In this document: piece after piece, positions 42,288 to 50,671 of the stretch | Numbering within the stretch: position 1 is the first letter of the stretch | How the letters are laid out: each line of letters opens with the position of its first letter | The notes under the pieces: generated by a model | The model's input: the letters and a program-made list of their open reading frames with translations, nothing else | Database searches by the model: none | Told to the model about the DNA's origin: nothing | NCBI RefSeq assembly: GCF_050717535.1 | Contig: NZ_JBOITM010000086.1 | Location: 3,539 to 67,538 of the forward strand | Direction: 5' to 3' | DNA length: 64,000 nt | Source of the DNA: Clostridium_AD sp050717535 | GTDB lineage: Bacteria; Bacillota; Clostridia; Clostridiales; Clostridiaceae | Translations under genes and position numbers: made by a program

Positions 42288-43757
42288 ATGTTTTTTGATA
42301 TTAAGCTAAATAAACATGAAACTATTTATATTCAGGTTTACAAGTATATGAAGGAGATGATTCAAGATGGTATGCTTCCCTTTGGAAGTAAGTTACCGTC
42401 AACTAGAGAAATGGCCTCTATGATGAATCTTAGTAGGACAACTATCATGAGAGCCTATGAACTTCTTTGCGATAATAATTTGGCTTATACTGTAGATGGC
42501 AAGGGCACCTTCGTCTCTGTGATAGATGTAAGTAAGGAAAATGAGTGGAAGATGAATTGGGCTAATAATATTAGTGGCTATGCTAGGTGTGCTGAAAAGT
42601 TAGATGTTATGGTACATGAAAAATTATATAAAAAAGGTATGATTTCTTTTAAAACCATAGCTCCGGATGATAGCTTATTTGATATGGAAGAATTTAAAAG
42701 AGCTTTTCTAAACACAATTTCAAAGGAAGGTGAAAAAATTCTTAATTATGGTTATGCAAAGGGATATAAACCGCTAATTAATTTTCTTATGGAGTACATG
42801 AGGCAAAAGGGAGTTAACACAAAAAATAAAAGCATATTGATAACTAATGGATTTACAGAAGGCTTTGATATAGTTTTATCTTCAATTACTGAAAGTGGAG
42901 ACAAAATCATATGTGAGAACCCTACGCACAATACGGCCATAAAGCTAATGAAGCTTCATGAGTTAGATATAATAGGCATTGAGACTTATGAAGATGGCAT
43001 AAATATTAGTAAATTAAAACAAGCAATTATGGTTAAGGATATAAAAGCTGCTTATCTTGTGCCGTCTTATCATAATCCTACTGGAATGGTGATGCCATAT
43101 AAGAAAAGGGAAGAAATTTATAAATTACTAAAGAAGCAAGGCATTCCAATAATTGAAGATGGATTTAATGAGGAGCTTCAGCATCTGGGTACACATATTG
43201 CCCCTATTGTATCAATTAGTGGAGAGGAAAATTCAGTGGTTTATATAGGTAGCTTATCAAAAATACTCTTTCCAGGAATAAGGATAGGGTGGATTTTGGG
43301 TGATGAAAAACTAATAGATGCATTAGAATGTGTTAAGAGAAGCAGGAACATTCACACCTCATCATTAGATCAAGCAATTTTATATGAATATATGAAAAGT
43401 GGAAGTTTTGAAAGATACGTAAAAAAAGCAAGAAATATATATAAAGAAAAATGTGAGTTAATTACAAGATTAGCCAAACAGCACATACCACATAAATATA
43501 TATTAGGTGATGGAGGGCTTTATATATTTATAAAATTAGATGGAATTAATGCAAGAGAATTACTAGAAAAATGTTACTTGCGAGATGTTATATTTACCCC
43601 CGGGGATATCTTTTACACTGACGGTGGCGGAGAAGACAGTATAAGATTAGGTTTTTCTAGAGTTTCTATGGAAGATATAGAAAAAGGAATATTGATAATT
43701 GGAGAAGAAGCGGATAAACTGACCCAAGTTCAGATTGACCACCGGGGGTCAAACTAA
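42288..43757 (+). CDS. MocR/GabR family regulator, DdlR-like
   Basis: A 489-residue fusion of a GntR-type winged helix (about 1-75; LPSTREMASMMNLSRTTI) and a class I aminotransferase domain with the PLP-binding Lys in IGSLSKILFPGIRIGW. MocR regulators sense amino acids or vitamin B6 derivatives. DdlR of Brevibacillus belongs to this family and activates ddl; the position directly after ddl suggests the same role here. I took the ATG at 42288, with GGAAGG seven bases upstream; one five codons earlier lacks a site. The C-terminus runs into a GC-rich hairpin. Confidence 0.88.
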   Translation: MFFDIKLNKHETIYIQVYKYMKEMIQDGMLPFGSKLPSTREMASMMNLSRTTIMRAYELLCDNNLAYTVDGKGTFVSVIDVSKENEWKMNWANNISGYARCAEKLDVMVHEKLYKKGMISFKTIAPDDSLFDMEEFKRAFLNTISKEGEKILNYGYAKGYKPLINFLMEYMRQKGVNTKNKSILITNGFTEGFDIVLSSITESGDKIICENPTHNTAIKLMKLHELDIIGIETYEDGINISKLKQAIMVKDIKAAYLVPSYHNPTGMVMPYKKREEIYKLLKKQGIPIIEDGFNEELQHLGTHIAPIVSISGEENSVVYIGSLSKILFPGIRIGWILGDEKLIDALECVKRSRNIHTSSLDQAILYEYMKSGSFERYVKKARNIYKEKCELITRLAKQHIPHKYILGDGGLYIFIKLDGINARELLEKCYLRDVIFTPGDIFYTDGGGEDSIRLGFSRVSMEDIEKGILIIGEEADKLTQVQIDHRGSN

Positions 43758-43773
43758 CCCCTGGGGATCAATC
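43733..43773. terminator. bidirectional terminator-like hairpin between ddlR-like gene and mprF
   Basis: GATTGACCACCGGGGGT pairs with ACCCCTGGGGATCAATC with a few G-U pairs and mismatches. It overlaps the stop of the MocR-type gene and lies six bases from the mprF stop. Related sequence occurs at about 59948-59970. Confidence 0.6.
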
Positions 43774-43778
43774 GGGTT

Positions 43779-46412
43779 TCATTTAGCATCTTTTGAAATA
43801 AGGATAGCTAGTTCTATAAGTAATGTTGGCAGTGAAATAAATTTTGGATAAGCCAGATATCTAGGTTCCCAATCAGGATGAAATTTTTCTTTATAATTGC
43901 GGAGTCCTGAGAATTTATACCAATAGTTTCCAAATTTATATACGAACTTTGCTAATTTCTCTTGTTCGTGGGCAAAAGGTGACAATCCCACATTAGAAAG
44001 AGGCGCCATGCCAATATTAAAATATTTATAATTTTGCTCTTTTGACCAATTAATTAGATTTACGAATAGAGCTTCCATAGTTCCATTAGGGCAAGCACTA
44101 TGATCAAATCTCATTAAATCAATGGACAGAGAGGCATCGTCATAAGCGGGCATAATAGTGGCAAAGGCTACAATTTTATTAAGATTATTTTTGAAAACTG
44201 CTACAGGTGAAGATTGTATATAATCCTCATTAAAAAAGCCTAATGAAAATCCCTTTTCTTTTCTTTTTCCTAGCCAAATTTCAGATATGTTCCTAATTTC
44301 AGAAATCATACCACTAGAAAAAGGTGGATTTAATATTTCAAACTTGAAATTTTCTTTTTCCATACGATTTTTTGCAGAACGTAAGGATTGATTGCGACCA
44401 CCGCCTGCAATACTAAAGGTATCTAGGTTTATAATAGCTTCTTCTCCTAGCTTGAAGAAATAATATCCATTTTCATGATAGTGGGGTAAATACTTTTCAC
44501 TAACCTGATAAAAAACAGGAGTATGTCCGAATTTATCTGCAAAGATTTGAAAATCCTCGATAGCCTTTTTAAATAGTGAGGGATCACCTATTGGATCTCC
44601 AAGGACAACTAGTTTGTTACCAATATCCCCATAGGCAAGAAGTACCCTATCATTTTGAGCCCAGTATAGGTTTTTATCTTTTAAAAATATGAGATGGGTA
44701 AGATAATTGCCTTTATATTTTTTGAGAAATAATTTTAATTTTTCAATGTCAGCTTCTTGAGGTTTATTATTAAACTTAGTGTTAGAACTTGTACTTAGTA
44801 GAAAAAATACAAAAATCCAACATACGATAAAGGCAAAGATTGCATTTCCCCAAAAGGCACGTGGACGGACAGTTAGTACATAAAAAGAATTACCTGATTT
44901 AAGGAAATTAGCATGAATACTGTTGCCTAGTAGGGCATAGATAAAAATACTAACTGCGGTTATGCCCAAATATAGTAATACAGTAAATTTCTTAATTGGT
45001 GCACTTTCTCTATAATAGCGTGATTTAGATAACCATAATAATAGGGCGATAATTAATAGAAATATTGCTTCCTCAAAGTCTAAACCTTTCATAAAGGTGG
45101 TAAGTGCACCTAAGATCAATAAAACTAAGGTCCAATTAAAAGCTCTTTTTAATCTTTCTTTTATTTTCCAGGAAAGTACTAAAAGCATTAAACCTATAGC
45201 AATTGAGGCTCTGTTAGAAATATGCATCACCGACAGGAAAGAAATGTCCGTAAGTATTTCTATTCTTCCAGCAATGCTTGGTGTGGCTGCTGAAAACAAT
45301 AAGACAATTCCACTTAGAAAAACCATTAAGGACAGCGCCCAGATACCTAAATCACTTAAAAATATATTCTTTTTTGGAAGGTCAAGGAATTTATTCCATA
45401 ATGAAGGTTCTGTAGCCTTATCTTCTCCAGTTTTAGTAATCATACCAATGATAGCCATAATAGCTCCGAGTATCCAAGGTATAACATAATAGAAGGCTCT
45501 ATATAAAAACAATATTGCAAGAGCCTTACTTGAAGAAGCTCCAACTAGCTTTAGACCAAGTATACATACTAAGTCAAAAGAACCAAGGCCTCCAGGTACC
45601 ATACTAAATATTCCCACAGAAGCTGCTACTGTAAGTATAGGTAATATTTGAAGAAGGGTAATATTACTAATAAAGTTTGAACTAATATACCAAAGAAATA
45701 TTCCAGCGCCGGTCCACTCAAAAATTGATGCGAAAATTAATTCTATTCTTAAAGGGGTGGAACTAGCAACAGAAATTCCTTCAGGCAAGACTTTGTTTCT
45801 TATCCATTTAATTTTAAATAATAATAAGTATACGAATAAGTATATAGCAAAGAAAATTACAGCAATAGAAAACCATTTATGATCTGCAAGAATTGGTTTC
45901 ATAGGCAATATGTTAAATATGCCAAGTAAGGCCAGTATTGATAGACCGGTTGTGGTTGCAGGGACAAGCAATGCATTTATAAATAGACATTCTTTGTGTG
46001 ATACTTTTTCTTCGCTATAAAGTAGGGTACGGATGCCGGCACCAGTTAATCCACCAAAGCCTAGAAAATTGTTAAAGGTATTGGAAATCCATGAAATCCT
46101 TATAGTTTTTAGAAGTGATATTTTATATTTTAAATTTCTAATTATAAAGTAATCATAAAAGGTCATACAACTTACTGCTACTGAGCCTGCAATAAAAAAC
46201 GACAAAAGCTTTATAGGCTCAAAACTTCTTAATAGTGAAAGTGATGTTGTTAAATTAAGGCTTGATAATTCACTTTTGCCTTCAAAATAAATTAAGAGGA
46301 CTATAAGCAATGAAAAAGTTACTTTTAGTATCCTCACACCTTTTGATATAAAAAACTCACGAATATATATAAGTATGAATTTTAATTTGGACGATATGTT
46401 TAGGCTTTCCAT
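43779..46412 (-). CDS. mprF: phosphatidylglycerol lysyltransferase/flippase MprF
   Basis: An 877-residue membrane protein of normal MprF length. The N-terminal two thirds hold about 14 hydrophobic helices (flippase, including the conserved GGLGSFD segment and FGGLTGAGIRTLLY); the C-terminal DUF2156 domain (from about 550) is the aminoacyl transferase, with NMRMEKEN-like SAKNRMEKENFKFE, SLSIDLMR and FNIGMAPLS. It adds lysine (or alanine) from aminoacyl-tRNA to phosphatidylglycerol and moves the lipid outward, lowering sensitivity to cationic peptides. AAGGAGAA precedes the ATG. Convergent with the MocR-type gene. Confidence 0.94.
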   Translation of the reverse strand: MESLNISSKLKFILIYIREFFISKGVRILKVTFSLLIVLLIYFEGKSELSSLNLTTSLSLLRSFEPIKLLSFFIAGSVAVSCMTFYDYFIIRNLKYKISLLKTIRISWISNTFNNFLGFGGLTGAGIRTLLYSEEKVSHKECLFINALLVPATTTGLSILALLGIFNILPMKPILADHKWFSIAVIFFAIYLFVYLLLFKIKWIRNKVLPEGISVASSTPLRIELIFASIFEWTGAGIFLWYISSNFISNITLLQILPILTVAASVGIFSMVPGGLGSFDLVCILGLKLVGASSSKALAILFLYRAFYYVIPWILGAIMAIIGMITKTGEDKATEPSLWNKFLDLPKKNIFLSDLGIWALSLMVFLSGIVLLFSAATPSIAGRIEILTDISFLSVMHISNRASIAIGLMLLVLSWKIKERLKRAFNWTLVLLILGALTTFMKGLDFEEAIFLLIIALLLWLSKSRYYRESAPIKKFTVLLYLGITAVSIFIYALLGNSIHANFLKSGNSFYVLTVRPRAFWGNAIFAFIVCWIFVFFLLSTSSNTKFNNKPQEADIEKLKLFLKKYKGNYLTHLIFLKDKNLYWAQNDRVLLAYGDIGNKLVVLGDPIGDPSLFKKAIEDFQIFADKFGHTPVFYQVSEKYLPHYHENGYYFFKLGEEAIINLDTFSIAGGGRNQSLRSAKNRMEKENFKFEILNPPFSSGMISEIRNISEIWLGKRKEKGFSLGFFNEDYIQSSPVAVFKNNLNKIVAFATIMPAYDDASLSIDLMRFDHSACPNGTMEALFVNLINWSKEQNYKYFNIGMAPLSNVGLSPFAHEQEKLAKFVYKFGNYWYKFSGLRNYKEKFHPDWEPRYLAYPKFISLPTLLIELAILISKDAK

Positions 46413-46859
46413 AGTTATTCTCCTTGCATCGTTAAAATTATATTAATAAAATATTAGGTCGTTGTGTATTCTTATTTTAATTATAACTTATTGTGGTGCG
46501 CTAAGATAGCAATCAAATAAGTTTATTTTCTTATAAAATATGCGACTAAATTAGGATTTTTATACAAAAACTGCAATTGAATTTTGGAATATTAGTCACA
46601 AAATTAGGTTTAATTTAAAAGAATACAAAAACAAGAGAAGTTTTACTTTTACTATGTATTTTCTACATTTATATGGTATAATTTGAACAAAATTATTAAA
46701 AATATTCTAATAAATGATATTGTGAAAAATTTGTTTCTCATTTTTTCAAATCTTCAATATATAATACAATTATAGTTAGTTACTTTAATTATTTATATTC
46801 AAATTAATCTTTTTTACAACGTACTGCATTAGTGTAGATTTAGAGAGGAGGAAACTAGC
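46413..46859. other. divergent intergenic region between mprF and glgC
   Basis: A 447-base AT-rich gap. An extended -10 (TGGTATAAT; hexamer at 46677-46682) points to glgC and would give a leader of about 170 nt. The leader has a weak TGAAAAAT/ATTTTTTCA inverted pair but no strong terminator or recognised riboswitch. For mprF, a TATAAT lies near its start on the reverse strand without a good -35. Confidence 0.4.
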
Positions 46860-48014
46860 ATGATTAAAAAAGAAATGATAGCTATGATATTAGCAGGGGG
46901 TCAAGGTTCAAGGCTGAAACAGTTAACAAAGATGATAGCCAAGCCAGCAGTTCCCTTTGGAGGAAAGTATAGGATTATAGATTTTTCACTAAGCAATTGT
47001 TCGAATTCTAATATAGATACAGTAGGGGTTCTTACTCAATATCAACCTTTAGCTTTAAATTCTCATATTGGGATAGGCGCACCATGGGATTTAGACAGAA
47101 GAAATGGCGGGGTAACCATGCTTGCACCTTATCAAAGTGAAGATGGGGGAAATTGGTACAACGGTACTGCGGATGCTATATTTCAAAATACAAACTACAT
47201 TGATAGCTATGATCCAGAATATGTGCTTATTTTATCAGGAGACCATATTTATAAAATGGACTATTCTAAAATGCTAGATTATCACAAAGAAAAAGGTGCA
47301 GATGTTACTATTGCAGTACTCGAAGTAACTCTTGAGGAAGCTAGTAGATTTGGAATGATGAACACTAGGAAAGATAATACTATCTATGAATTTGATGAAA
47401 AACCAGTAAAACCAAAAAGTAATTTAGCATCTATGGGAGTTTATATTTTTAATTGGGCAGTTCTTAAGCAACTTTTAAAAGAGGACAACCTTGATAAAAA
47501 TTCTGATAACGATTTCGGAAAAAATATAATACCAAAAATGATTAAAAAAGAGCAGAAACTTTATGCTTATCCCTTCAAAGGATATTGGAGAGATGTTGGT
47601 ACTATTGAAAGTTTTTGGGAAGCTAATATGGATTTACTGTCTGTTGATAATGATTTGAATATACATGACAATGAATGGAGAATATATACAGTAAATGCTA
47701 TGTTACCACCACAATATATAGGGTCTGAGGCTAGCATTAACAATGCCATGTTAAATGAAGGTTGTACTGTTTTTGGAGAAGTAAACAATTGTGTACTATT
47801 CCAAGGAGTACATGTAGGGAAAAATTCAAAAATAACCAATTCTGTTATTCTACCTAATACTAAAATAGGAAATAATGTTGTGATAGATAAAGCAATTATA
47901 GGTAGCAATGTTACCATAAGACGTAATTCACACATAGGCAATGGAGACGATATCATTGTTATAGAGGGCGGAAAAGACATTAAGGTAGATTCGAAAATAA
48001 TAGCTAACTCATAA
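46860..48014 (+). CDS. glgC: glucose-1-phosphate adenylyltransferase
   Basis: A 384-residue ADP-glucose pyrophosphorylase. AMILAGGQGSRLKQLTK is the nucleotide-binding signature, KPAVPFGGKYRIIDF follows, LSGDHIYKMDY holds the metal-binding Asp, and a left-handed beta-helix (from about 290) forms the C-terminus. It makes ADP-glucose, the glycogen (granulose) precursor. AGAGGAGG precedes the ATG. First gene of glgC-glgD-glgA-glgP; it should pair with GlgD. Confidence 0.96.
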   Translation: MIKKEMIAMILAGGQGSRLKQLTKMIAKPAVPFGGKYRIIDFSLSNCSNSNIDTVGVLTQYQPLALNSHIGIGAPWDLDRRNGGVTMLAPYQSEDGGNWYNGTADAIFQNTNYIDSYDPEYVLILSGDHIYKMDYSKMLDYHKEKGADVTIAVLEVTLEEASRFGMMNTRKDNTIYEFDEKPVKPKSNLASMGVYIFNWAVLKQLLKEDNLDKNSDNDFGKNIIPKMIKKEQKLYAYPFKGYWRDVGTIESFWEANMDLLSVDNDLNIHDNEWRIYTVNAMLPPQYIGSEASINNAMLNEGCTVFGEVNNCVLFQGVHVGKNSKITNSVILPNTKIGNNVVIDKAIIGSNVTIRRNSHIGNGDDIIVIEGGKDIKVDSKIIANS

Positions 48015-48031
48015 AATTAGGGGGTGATAGT

Positions 48032-49144
48032 ATGCTTAAAAATTATATTGGAGTATTAATGTTAAATGAGAATGAAGATAATATTAAAAGTCTTACAAAA
48101 GCAAGGCCTATAGCATCTATACCTATAGGTGGAAGATATAGAATTATAGATTTTGTGCTATCAAATATGGTCAATTCGGGAATTCACAATGTAGGAATAT
48201 TCGCTAATACTAAAACTAGGTCTCTTGTGGATCATTTAGGTTCAGGAAAGTCTTGGGATTTGGACAGAAAGTTAAACGGTTTATTTTTGTTCAATTTTAG
48301 TTTAGATAGATCACAATTAGGAGACATAGATGCATTAAGAGATAATATTGAATATATTTATAGGACTAAGCAAGAATATGTAATAATATCTTCTTCATAT
48401 ATGATATGTAACATGGATTACAATGAAGCTGCTAAATATCACGAAGAATCGGGTAGTGACATAACCCTATTATATAAGAAAACAAATAATGGTAAAAAGA
48501 ATTTTGTAAATTGTAATACCTTATATATAAATGAAGAAAATAAAGTTCTGAGCATAGGAAAAAACATAGGAACAGAGGAAAAGCTAAATATATGCATGGA
48601 AATGTTTATAATGAAAAAAAGCACTCTTATAACACTTATAAACGAGAGTGTTCAGACTGGATATCATAATTCAATAAAATCTGCTATTTATAATCGTGTT
48701 TCGGAGCTTAATGTAAATGCATATGAATTTAAAGGATACCTTCAATGTGTAAATTCTATAAAAAATTATTATAAAGCTAGTATGGATATGCTAAACGGAA
48801 AAGTAACCAAAGAATTATTTTTTAACAATGGGTTAATATATACAAAGGGTAAGGATGGAGCACCAACTAAATACTTTGATGGATCAAAAGTTAATAATGC
48901 ACTAATATCCAATGGATGTATTTTAAAAGGTAGTATTGAGAATAGTATAATTTCAAGAAGGGTTACGGTACATGAAGGTGCAGAAGTTAAAAACTGCATA
49001 ATATTCGAAAATTGTGAGATTAAAGAGGGATGTAAACTAACCAATGTTATAATTGATAAAAATACTGTTATACATGAAAATACAGTATTAAAAGGGGATG
49101 AAGAGTTCCCAGTTGTTATAGAAAAAAAATCTCGACTAGAATAA
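48032..49144 (+). CDS. glgD: GlgD, non-catalytic ADP-glucose pyrophosphorylase subunit
   Basis: A 370-residue GlgC paralog. It keeps IPIGGRYRIIDFVLSNM and the C-terminal beta-helix but has lost the glycine-rich GGQGSRL signature (LNENEDNIKSL in its place) and the GDHIYKMDY Asp (SSYMICNMDY). Firmicute GlgD subunits are thought to modify GlgC activity in a mixed tetramer. AGGGGGTGA precedes the ATG, 17 bases after glgC. Confidence 0.94.
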   Translation: MLKNYIGVLMLNENEDNIKSLTKARPIASIPIGGRYRIIDFVLSNMVNSGIHNVGIFANTKTRSLVDHLGSGKSWDLDRKLNGLFLFNFSLDRSQLGDIDALRDNIEYIYRTKQEYVIISSSYMICNMDYNEAAKYHEESGSDITLLYKKTNNGKKNFVNCNTLYINEENKVLSIGKNIGTEEKLNICMEMFIMKKSTLITLINESVQTGYHNSIKSAIYNRVSELNVNAYEFKGYLQCVNSIKNYYKASMDMLNGKVTKELFFNNGLIYTKGKDGAPTKYFDGSKVNNALISNGCILKGSIENSIISRRVTVHEGAEVKNCIIFENCEIKEGCKLTNVIIDKNTVIHENTVLKGDEEFPVVIEKKSRLE

Positions 49145-49168
49145 TTTGAAAATCAGAGGAGGTTTAGT

Positions 49169-50602
49169 ATGAAAGTATTATTTGTGGCTTCTGAAGCATA
49201 TCCTTTTATAAAAACTGGAGGACTTGGGGACGTAGCATATGCTCTACCTAAGGCATTAAGGAAGATGGGCATTGATGCAAGAGTAATTATACCTAAATAC
49301 AGTGCAATTCCATTATCTTTTAGAAATTGTATGGAAACTGTAGCTAATTTCACTGTGCCAGTTGGTTGGAGAAATCAATATTGTGGACTACAACATTTAA
49401 CTTATGATGAGATACCTTATTATTTTATAGATAATAAATATTATTTTGAAAGACCTGAAATATACGGATGCTATGATGATGGAGAAAGATATTCTTATTT
49501 TTCAAAAGCAATATTAGAATCTATAAAATATATGGGAGATTTTGTGCCAGATATAATTCATTGCAATGACTGGCATTGTGGAATTGTGCCAGCGCTACTT
49601 AAAGATAAATATAGTGATGACGAATTGTACAGTAAAATAAAGAGCATATTTACTATTCATAATTTGAAATATCAAGGAGTATTCCCAAAAGAAATACTTG
49701 CAGAGTTATTAAATTTAAACGATGGGTATGATAGTGATGATGCATTGAAATTTTATGATGCTATATCATTTATGAAAGGTGGAATTGTATTTGCAGATGC
49801 AGTAACTACTGTAAGTGAAACATATGCAAAAGAAATACAGACTCCATTTTATGGGGAAGGTCTAGATGGCTTATTACGTTCACAATCTAATAAACTATAT
49901 GGCATAGTAAATGGTATAGATTATGACCTCTACGACCCGAAAGTGGACAAAAAAATATTTTATAATTATGATTATGAAACTAGAAAACAAAAGACGAAAA
50001 ATAAATTAAAGCTTCAATATGAACTATGTTTTTCTGTAAATGAAGATATACCAATGATAGGTATTGTAACCAGACTAGTAAAACAAAAGGGCTTAGATAT
50101 AATAGTTGAAAAACTTCAAGAATTACTTAGTCTTCCTGTTCAAATAGTGTTGCTAGGTAATGGTGATGAATATTATGAAGATATATTCCAATATTATGCA
50201 TCTATTTACCCAAGTAGGATATCTACAAACATCATTTTTGATGAGGTTCTAGCTCAGAAAATATATGCTGCATCAGATATATTTTTGATGCCGTCCTTAT
50301 TTGAACCTTGTGGTATTGGTCAACTTATAGCTTTAAAGTATGGAAGTGTTCCAATTGTTCGTGAAACTGGCGGATTAAAAGATACTATTATCCCATATAA
50401 TAAATATACAGGTACTGGAAATGGTTTTTCATTTAAAAATTATAATAGTGATGAACTATTAGAGACCATAGTTGCAGCTTTAGATTTATACAAAGACAGT
50501 GATTCTTGGGATAAATTAGTTAAAAATGCTATGAATTCAAATAATAGTTGGGAAAATTCTGCTGAAAACTATATTGATTTGTATAGTAATTTGATAGATT
50601 AA
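49169..50602 (+). CDS. glgA: glycogen synthase
   Basis: A 477-residue GT5 glycosyltransferase. KTGGLGDVAYALPKAL near the N-terminus binds ADP-glucose, CNDWHCGIVPAL and SVNGIDYDLYDP-like IVNGIDYDLYDP are conserved, and the C-terminal half has TRLVKQKGLDI, LMPSLFEPCG with the catalytic Glu, and GSVPIVRETGGLKDT. It extends alpha-1,4-glucan. GAGGAGG precedes the ATG, 24 bases after glgD. Confidence 0.97.
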   Translation: MKVLFVASEAYPFIKTGGLGDVAYALPKALRKMGIDARVIIPKYSAIPLSFRNCMETVANFTVPVGWRNQYCGLQHLTYDEIPYYFIDNKYYFERPEIYGCYDDGERYSYFSKAILESIKYMGDFVPDIIHCNDWHCGIVPALLKDKYSDDELYSKIKSIFTIHNLKYQGVFPKEILAELLNLNDGYDSDDALKFYDAISFMKGGIVFADAVTTVSETYAKEIQTPFYGEGLDGLLRSQSNKLYGIVNGIDYDLYDPKVDKKIFYNYDYETRKQKTKNKLKLQYELCFSVNEDIPMIGIVTRLVKQKGLDIIVEKLQELLSLPVQIVLLGNGDEYYEDIFQYYASIYPSRISTNIIFDEVLAQKIYAASDIFLMPSLFEPCGIGQLIALKYGSVPIVRETGGLKDTIIPYNKYTGTGNGFSFKNYNSDELLETIVAALDLYKDSDSWDKLVKNAMNSNNSWENSAENYIDLYSNLID

Positions 50603-50671
50603 GTTTTATTTATAGTAATATACTAAGTTTTTATTCGTAGTAAATTTTAAAACTTCTAGGTGGTGAGTATT

